DNA of 64,000 nucleotides. Origin: Terfezia claveryi (Eukaryota > Ascomycota > Pezizomycetes > Pezizales > Pezizaceae). The stretch spans positions 186,001 to 250,000 of the forward strand of contig WHUX01000064.1 in assembly GCA_015179025.1 (NCBI GenBank). Direction: 5' to 3'. The position numbers and the translations under genes are program-made. The notes under the pieces are model-generated. The model was given only the letters and a program-made list of their open reading frames with translations, was not told where the DNA came from and did no database searches. Positions 57,974 to 64,000 of this stretch are shown here, piece by piece (position 1 is the first letter of the stretch; the number at the start of each line of letters is the position of its first letter).

Positions 57974-58810
57974 TATAGAGGCACTTCTCTCCTAACGGAG
58001 GAACATGCACTTTGTGACCGGTTGGTGAGAGCCACTATAGACAACGAAAATAAGGAGAGTAATAGTAGAAGGTGATTCCGTTCAATTCATGTGATACTGT
58101 CCTCAACGCACGGCCTAAACACGCACGGAGAACAATACACGATCTCTGCTGATAAACTGCTAACTGCTGTGCTGCTGTACACGTATCTATGTCTGCATGC
58201 CTATCTTTATCACCGCAATTTTCCACCTCTTTTATCTTCAAAAACTCTCACATGTAAACTAATCTGCTCCCTTACTTAGGCCCTTATCACACGCGTTACC
58301 CTGTTCCTTCGTGTTATTTAATCGATCATTCTTGTGACATCCATTACCGATATCCAACATCATCCCGACACTTCAACAGTTTTAACTTCAGTCGACAAGA
58401 ACTAATTCTTTCACCTTTCGATAAAAATAGCAACTTTTTATCATAATCCGAGAGTCATACCAAAAACTGTTCGACTCTCATAATCATTTGAAAACTTTTT
58501 GCTTGCAGGGTAATCTCAACCGATTTTCGCTTTTGCCAATGACTTCATTTGCGTTGTTTAGGGTCTTCAGGAGTCTAACAATATAGCCTGATATATCCCC
58601 TAAATCAATTCTCCGCTAAACTAAATCAAAGGTAATCGAGTCGTGTGGTAATCTGAGAGTCATACCAAATCCTGTTCGACTCTCAAAATGTTTGAATAAA
58701 TCAAAAATAAATAAATCTCAAAAAAAATAACCCAAAAAAAAAAAAATAACTAAATAAAAGATTAAATAAAAAACCAAAAAAAAACCAAAAAAATAACCAT
58801 TCCCTCCATA
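57974..58810 (-). repeat. Inner element LTR (5' LTR in its orientation)
   Basis: Same ends as the left copy. Differences noted are single G/A transitions (near 58021, 58128, 58643), a small rearrangement near 58441 and A-run lengths. Confidence 0.9.
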
Positions 58811-60655
58811 GCGGCCCGGCAAACCCAAGGATATGGACGACCGGGACCCACAGCGTACCGTCCTCGAGAGTAGGTCGTATGCTTCACTTGTGAGGCTATG
58901 GGGCATCGAAACTTCGAGTGCCGTTCTGCTAACCCTCTTCTACGAGAGTAACAGGAACAACTTAGATCTAAATACGGAAGAACAGGAGGAATTGCACCAG
59001 GCTCAACCAGGGCCTCCGAGTTTCTGTCTGGAGGCCTACAACATCCTCAGATCCAAACTACCACGTACGTGGAAAGAATCTCAGATGAAGAATTGAACCT
59101 CGTCCCGGAAATGGATCCAGAGGGAATGGTCACCATGTCCACAAAGATGGTGGAAATGGTAACGAAAGACGCGGGAAATGGAAAATGGCAGCAGTTAGCC
59201 ACTTATGTGAACAGTCTGAGCGATCAAGAAAGGACTTATCTGATGGCTATGGCTGATAAGCGGGTGAGAGAAGAAGATGATGAAGAGACCCCACCTAGCC
59301 AAAGAGCCAAAAGGATGGAATATCCTGCTATAGCGTACAAATCCTCCGGAGACCCATCCCTGGATATCCCAGACTTTGTCGGACAATCAAGAGCAGGAGG
59401 GGCTGCAGGAGTCCCTCAGAACCTGGGTGATACCTCTAGGGCTTCAATGCCGAATCAATCAAAAAATGCTTCACTTCCTCATAATACCTCATTTCCCCAA
59501 TCTTCCCCCGAGGCCTCAACGATCCCAAGAAGGACCCAGGGCCCCGAAAATACTTTCACCCAACCCCTTGCACAACCCTTTATCCCCAACCCATTTTATG
59601 ACATCCCGGCCAACCAATATCAACCACAATTTATTCCAACTGCTGCTATCCCAAAAAGCAAGAAAAACCGCAAAAACCCCGAACCAAAACTAAAACGACA
59701 TATAAAGATGATGAGGGGACAAGATCCCTGGGATCCGGTAGAATCCCTGAGAAGATTACCAGTGGTCGGCCTGGATTTCGGAAGCTTATTCGACATGGCC
59801 CCTGAGGCTCGAATCGCCGTGGGAAAAGCGTTGCAAATGGAGAAACCCCTGGAAGCAAGGGCTCAAAAACAGAAGGAACAGACCAAGCAGAATACACCGG
59901 ATGCCCCGGTAAACTCCGTAGGTATGGAACAGAGGATAACCACCGACCGCGAGGGGGGGACAGTACCTAGCAATGAAAAGGGGGTATTACAAGAACCAAC
60001 TTGCCATATCATGAACTTCCATATTATTGGGGAAATTTGGGGAAAGGGGTATAGAAATGGGCGAGCTTACGAGGTGGGGCAGGTATTGATTGATGGGGGA
60101 GCAGTAGTTAATCTAATGCCCGAAGGAGTCGCAAACAGGTTAGGACTGGAATTGAGAGCTAACGACGACATTGTCATCCGCACGGCTACTGATGAGACTC
60201 GACCCATCCACCAATGTATAAATTTCGATTTGGATATAGCCGGAGTCGTCGCCTATATCAGAGCATACGTGATCGATATTCCACAATTGTACTCTTTGCT
60301 TTTGGGGCGGAGATGGTTATACCAGGTATGGGCATTCGGGAACTATGCAGCCCACTCATATACTATCTACGATTCCACCGAATCTCCTCATAAAGTATAT
60401 CCCATCGGATCAGGAAAAAGGACATTCCTGCTGGAAATCATGCTCAATCCCTATAAACAGTTACCACATACGGATCTTACAGACATTGAGAAAGAGGAGA
60501 TCCATCTGAGAACTGGGAAAATAGAGGCAATCATTAATCGTATCGTATCGGAGGCTGAATTACAATCCCGGTCATGGGGACTCGAAGAGGACAGTGAATT
60601 GGAAGGGGAATCGTCGGATGAAGAAGAAGAAGAAAAACAGGGAAAAGACGAATGA
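58811..60655 (+). pseudogene. Gag zinc knuckle and protease (outer element)
   Basis: Continues the gag frame after the inner element. The CCHC knuckle CFTCEAMGHRNFEC is at 58880-58921 and lies between a TAG (58871) and a TAA (58949). From about 59069 the frame is open: an acidic region, a Pro/Asn-rich linker, then a retropepsin-like block (EVGQVLIDGGAVVNLMPEGV, LRANDDIVIRTA, YIRAYVIDIPQLYSLLLGRR). The active-site triplet reads D-G-G where D-S/T-G is usual. It ends in a lysine/glutamate tail, and pol begins at an overlapping ATGA (60652), consistent with a -1 shift at the A-rich run near 60635. Confidence 0.75.
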
Positions 60656-63600
60656 TAGTAAACAAGGATCAGCTTACTGTCATTAGAGAAGTTCATGATC
60701 CAGGAGGAGTGCATAGGATAGCGAATAAGTTAGTGAGGAAGATACCTAAGGGAGTTTCGTGTTTATATTGTTTAGGGGGGAATTGTTACAGCGTTGGGCA
60801 TGTGCTCAAGGATTGTATTTGTTCATGCCCATGAAGGAGGTGTCTCGATTTATCTTATTTACCATTAGCTAGGACCTTTAAGCTTGAATATGTGATTTCC
60901 GAGTTAGAGTTCTTTGGGAAAGTTCAGAAAGGGAGTATCAGAAAGACACAATCGGAGGAACCTTGTACTTTAGAAAAATTCATACAGGAGGTGGAGGAAC
61001 GGATGATGAAAGGGAGTGAAGGTAGACGGAAAAGATGGTACTCTTATAAAGAGAGCATAAACAAGGGGGAGTGTCGACGGATGATATGCACCATAACAGG
61101 GAAATATAGGGTTGAACAAGGATATTGTGGTCGAAAGAGTTGCGGGGTGTGTTTTCAGAGAGAAGGATATTGGGGTGAAGGGATAAAATTTATCCCGGAA
61201 AATCAACAAATCCAATGGATATGTGAATTTATGGAAGGAGTTAAGAGAACGGACGAGAGAGAATCCGGGCAAGGACTGATGAAGAAGGCAGAAGTTTATG
61301 GGGTGGCATCTAAAGAAAAGAAGAAAAAATCAAGGTCTGGGGATGATTCAGTGAAGTGCAGAAAAAGGGGGAGAAGAGAAGAGACGAGCGAGAGGAGGCC
61401 TGTAGACGAGCTGGACAGCATTCCAAGTGGACATCTTATCGAACCAGGACCCGAAGAAGAATTCTTTGGGTCCCAACCCTTCACATTTCCGGTGTCCCGT
61501 CGACCTGTCAGTTTCAGACGACCATTGGAATCAGCTGTATTGGAGGATGAACAGAAAGAATGGTTTCGGTATTCTGGGATATCAGTGGGACGACACCTCA
61601 ACCCGACCCAGATGCGTAAAGTCATCCAACTACTCTACACCTGGAGACATATATTTGTTGCAGATATCGATAAACTCCCAGCAACGGATCTAGTAATACA
61701 CACTATTCCGACATACCCAAATGCCAAACCTCACCGGGCCAAAGACCCGATCTATGCAGCAGATGAAATCCGATGGCAACATGTCCATCTACCCGAATGG
61801 AGTAGAGTGATGGTGAGTCCTTGCACCTCATCCTGGGTTGCAAAAACCACTTGGGTACCGAAGAAAGAAACCTCAGTGGACCCAATCACTGGAGAACGAT
61901 GGCCATTGAGAATGGTATACACTTATTGCCAACTAAATGATGCCACAATAAAGACAAATTACCCAATTAAAAGGATCGAACCGATCCTGGAAGAATTGGC
62001 GCGCCCATCACGACGATTCTTCTTCTCCAATGATGCGGCTTATGGCTTCTATGGGGTCTCTCTTTACCCTCCCTATGCGTACAAAACCGCCTTCAATACC
62101 GAGTTGGGACAGTATTGTTATCTACGAATGCCGATGGGACTAACCGGGGCCCCTGCTACTTATGCGCGATTAAAAGATATTGCCTTCGGGACAGTTCCCG
62201 GGCCGAACGCGGAGAAAGGATTAACCCATTTTGCAGCCCTTAAGGAAATGGCCTTTAAATATTTCTGTGATGATGATTATGGGGGATCGGATACCTTCGA
62301 AGACATGTATATCTTTTTACATGAACAATATTTTCCCCGTCTGGATTGGGTATTTCTGACCCTCAAACCCACTAAATCTCATTTCTTCATGGAAAACATT
62401 GAACCACTGGGAATGCTGGTGGGAGAACATCTCAATATGGCCGGAGATAAGGTATATAGTTTAAGGGCTTCCGTAGGTAAGTCCCAGAAAATAGGTAATT
62501 TTCCAGTACCTCGGACTGGGCAAGAAGTCGAAGATTTTCTTTACCTGACCATTTATCTTAAACAACTCATTCCGGGACGGGCGGAATATGCACGAGTAAT
62601 GAAGGAAGCCATTATTCGGGGCGGACCTGGAGGAAAAATCAAGAATAAACGGGGGCGAGAGGTGGGTTTCGAATGGGGAAAAGCGCAGCAGGAATCCTTC
62701 AATCTAATCAAACAAGCTATTCGGGACAATATTGTAGTGGGGAATGATCCTGCTCGGCGGCATTACCTGGCAGTCACTGTTTCAGATTGGGGGTTTGGTG
62801 CCGTATTCTTTCAGCTAAATCGGGAGGATGAGGAAAAACTGGAACGGGCTGGGAAGGGCTTCCCTAAGGGGCAGGAAAAAGTCATTCAATTTATTTCCCA
62901 AGGATTCTCTGACACCGAAACTAGATACTTGGGAATAGAAAAAGAATGTCTGGCAATCCTCCGAGTACTCGAAGACGTGAGATTTATAGCTCTAGCTTTG
63001 AAATTCCTCGTGGTGGTGTATACTGACTTCACTGCGCTCGTTACCATCCTGAGGAACAATGATACTCGGGGCCGAATAGCAGGATGGCAAGCAGAAATGG
63101 CCGAATATGATATTGATCCCCGACATGCGAGAATTAAAGAACTGGCTATTGCGGACGGGTTAGCCCGAATGCCATATGATACTATGGATTCCGCTTGGAC
63201 GCGCGAACGGGAATGAGAAGATGTGCAAAGAATAACAATGGAAGAGGATAGAAACGTGCAAGGCATGGAAATAAAGGAATGGGAAGATATGGAGGAAGTT
63301 AAGGGGTTTTCGGCTAAAAATTCAATTCGATCTATGGGAATGTTCATTACTATTGGAGATGACAGCCTTCTAATCTCATGTGATGGTTTGTGCGTGGGGA
63401 ATGGGACTGCGAGGGCGGTTGCTACTATAGGGGTCTATTGTAGGAAAGATAATCCAAACAATTTCGGAGCCTATGTCCCAAAGCATCTCCCTCAAACTAA
63501 TCAAACGGCCGAGCTACTTGCGTTTTTGAAAGCAGTCCAAATCGGCGGATCTGTAAATATGTCCTTGAAGAAACCTGGGCTGGTGATTGCATCGGACTCC

Positions 63601-63714
63601 GAATACGTCTGTTCCGGAGTGACCCTTTGGAGGAAGAAATGGAAGGCCAATGGTTATTATGATATACATAATGCGGATCTATTTTGGGAGATCGCACGGC
63701 AAATCTCGCACTTG
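60652..63714 (+). pseudogene. Pol: reverse transcriptase and first RNase H (outer element)
   Basis: The frame is open from 60652 except TGA at 60832 and 63214. It opens with a Cys-rich stretch (CLYCLGGNCYSVGHVLKDC). RT: VSPCTSSWVAKTTWVPKK, WPLRMVYTYCQLNDATIKTN, FFFSNDAAYGFYGVSL, LRMPMGLTGAPATYARL and the catalytic FCDDDYGG (F-x-D-D). The connection follows, then the first RNase H with VSDWGFGAVFFQ, YLGIEKECLAIL, VVVYTDFTALV and IADGLARMP. The RT core is intact. Confidence 0.85.
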
Positions 63715-64000
63715 TGAACAACGACTGGGATCGAGATCCGGGTCTGGAAGATGTCCCGGCAGGAAAACAAAAATATAGATGCCATCGCAAAGGGAGTACA
63801 TCAGAGGGGTCATCCAGTTTGGGAGAAGGAGAACCAAGGAAGAGAGGATAGAGGAAGATGGGTATTGGGGGTTGAAGAGGGGAGAGAGGAAGACGAGGGA
63901 CACTTAGTTAAATGGAGGGAATGGCTTGAAGATGCTTGGTATGGAGATTTCGTTTATTACTTGCTTAAGGGGAAGCTAAAACCCAGAGTCGTGAATAGTA
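63223..64000 (+). pseudogene. Second RNase H domain, start of linker to integrase
   Basis: Same frame as pol, directly after the TGA at 63214. A separate RNase HI-type fold is visible: LLISCDGLCVGNGTARAVAT (first D), PQTNQTAELLAFLKAVQ (E), LVIASDSEYVCSGVTLW (D), NADLFWEI, then after a TGA at 63715 WKMSRQENKNIDAIAKG (last D). All four catalytic acids of the cellular RNase H1 type are present. The frame continues towards the window end with GHPVWEKENQ; integrase is not reached. Confidence 0.75.

Larger units (their letters stand above)
53063..58810 (-). mobile_element. Nested non-autonomous LTR retrotransposon (inner element)
   Basis: It is bounded by two ~840-bp LTRs differing at only a handful of positions, so the insertion is recent. 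Flanks share GCGG (AGCGG if the LTR ends one base earlier), a 4-5-bp target duplication. In minus orientation it has a TGG-starting primer site next to the right LTR, gag, an integrase C-terminal remnant, a 505-codon ORF and a polypurine tract next to the left LTR. Protease, RT, RNase H and the integrase core are absent. Confidence 0.9.
51697..64000 (+). mobile_element. Ty3-type LTR retrotransposon (outer element), right end outside the window
   Basis: Order on the plus strand: PBS, gag capsid, [inner insertion 53063-58810], gag zinc knuckle, protease, reverse transcriptase, RNase H, a second RNase H; integrase and 3' LTR lie beyond 64000. Ty3-like because RT and RNase H precede the expected integrase and the gag is of the Retrotrans_gag type. 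In-frame stops: TAG 58871 and TAA 58949 in gag, TGA 60832, 63214 and 63715 in pol. All five could arise from CAG/CAA/CGA by C-to-T change, so the copy is probably dead. Confidence 0.85.

Noticed and set aside
57420..58010. 196-codon ORF over the inner element leader and LTR edge
   Set aside because: It spans the 5' LTR boundary, the primer site and the gag start in another frame. The hydrophobic stretch is not convincing as a protein.
1..64000. tRNA, rRNA and CRISPR arrays
   Set aside because: Scanned by eye for T-loop (GGTTCRA) and cloverleaf patterns and for regularly spaced repeats; none convincing. Faint tRNAs could be missed without a covariance search.

Overview
The window looks like nuclear DNA of a filamentous ascomycete (Pezizomycotina). 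Introns are short (about 46-84 bp, a few of 220-306 bp, almost all GT-AG), and the conserved genes are fungal-type (NCE101, DUF1776, SLA2 with an ANTH and an I/LWEQ domain, a kynurenine-pathway BNA1). The intergenic DNA is repeat-rich with long homopolymers and many decayed transposons. Placement below Pezizomycotina is not supported by anything decisive here.

Layout. 1-4.5 kb: BNA1 (minus), CIA30 (plus) and a very small two-exon NCE101 (plus). 5.7-12.5 kb: a repeat zone with a 612-bp near-perfect palindrome, a 1-kb element with ~320-bp terminal inverted repeats, a decayed P-loop ATPase gene and a fold-back pogo/Fot1 transposon. 13-13.8 kb: a complex I NDUFA5-type subunit. 14-25.5 kb: gene-poor, with dispersed repeats, TIR elements, a 236-bp MITE and a second decayed ATPase element preceded by a Myb/SANT-like ORF. 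25.6-27.6 kb: an apparently intact six-exon Crinkler (CRN) gene. 28.6-50.6 kb: a conserved block of POL1, a DOMON/cytochrome b561 protein, a DUF1776 protein, SLA2, an API5-like HEAT-repeat protein and SNRNP27. About 50.9 kb to the right edge: a large Ty3-type LTR retrotransposon on the plus strand, cut by the window end. Its gag is split by a younger LTR element (53063-58810) lying in the opposite orientation.

How things fit together. BNA1 (NAD synthesis), CIA30 (complex I assembly) and NDUFA5 (complex I subunit) are mitochondrial or redox housekeeping genes near one another; this is probably coincidence. The CRN gene shares a ~0.9-kb divergent intergenic region with POL1 and sits beside transposon-derived ATPase relics, a typical setting for this family. 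In the retroelement, removing the inner insertion and one target duplication puts the gag capsid region back in frame with its zinc knuckle. The outer pol has two RNase H domains, and each large ORF carries stop codons of the kind C-to-T mutation makes. The inner element has lost protease, reverse transcriptase and most of integrase but keeps gag, an integrase C-terminal piece, a 505-codon extra ORF and a duplicated polypurine tract, so it is non-autonomous. Exon boundaries come from reading splice signals and reading frame by eye. All functional calls are by recognition of conserved motifs; no database search was run.
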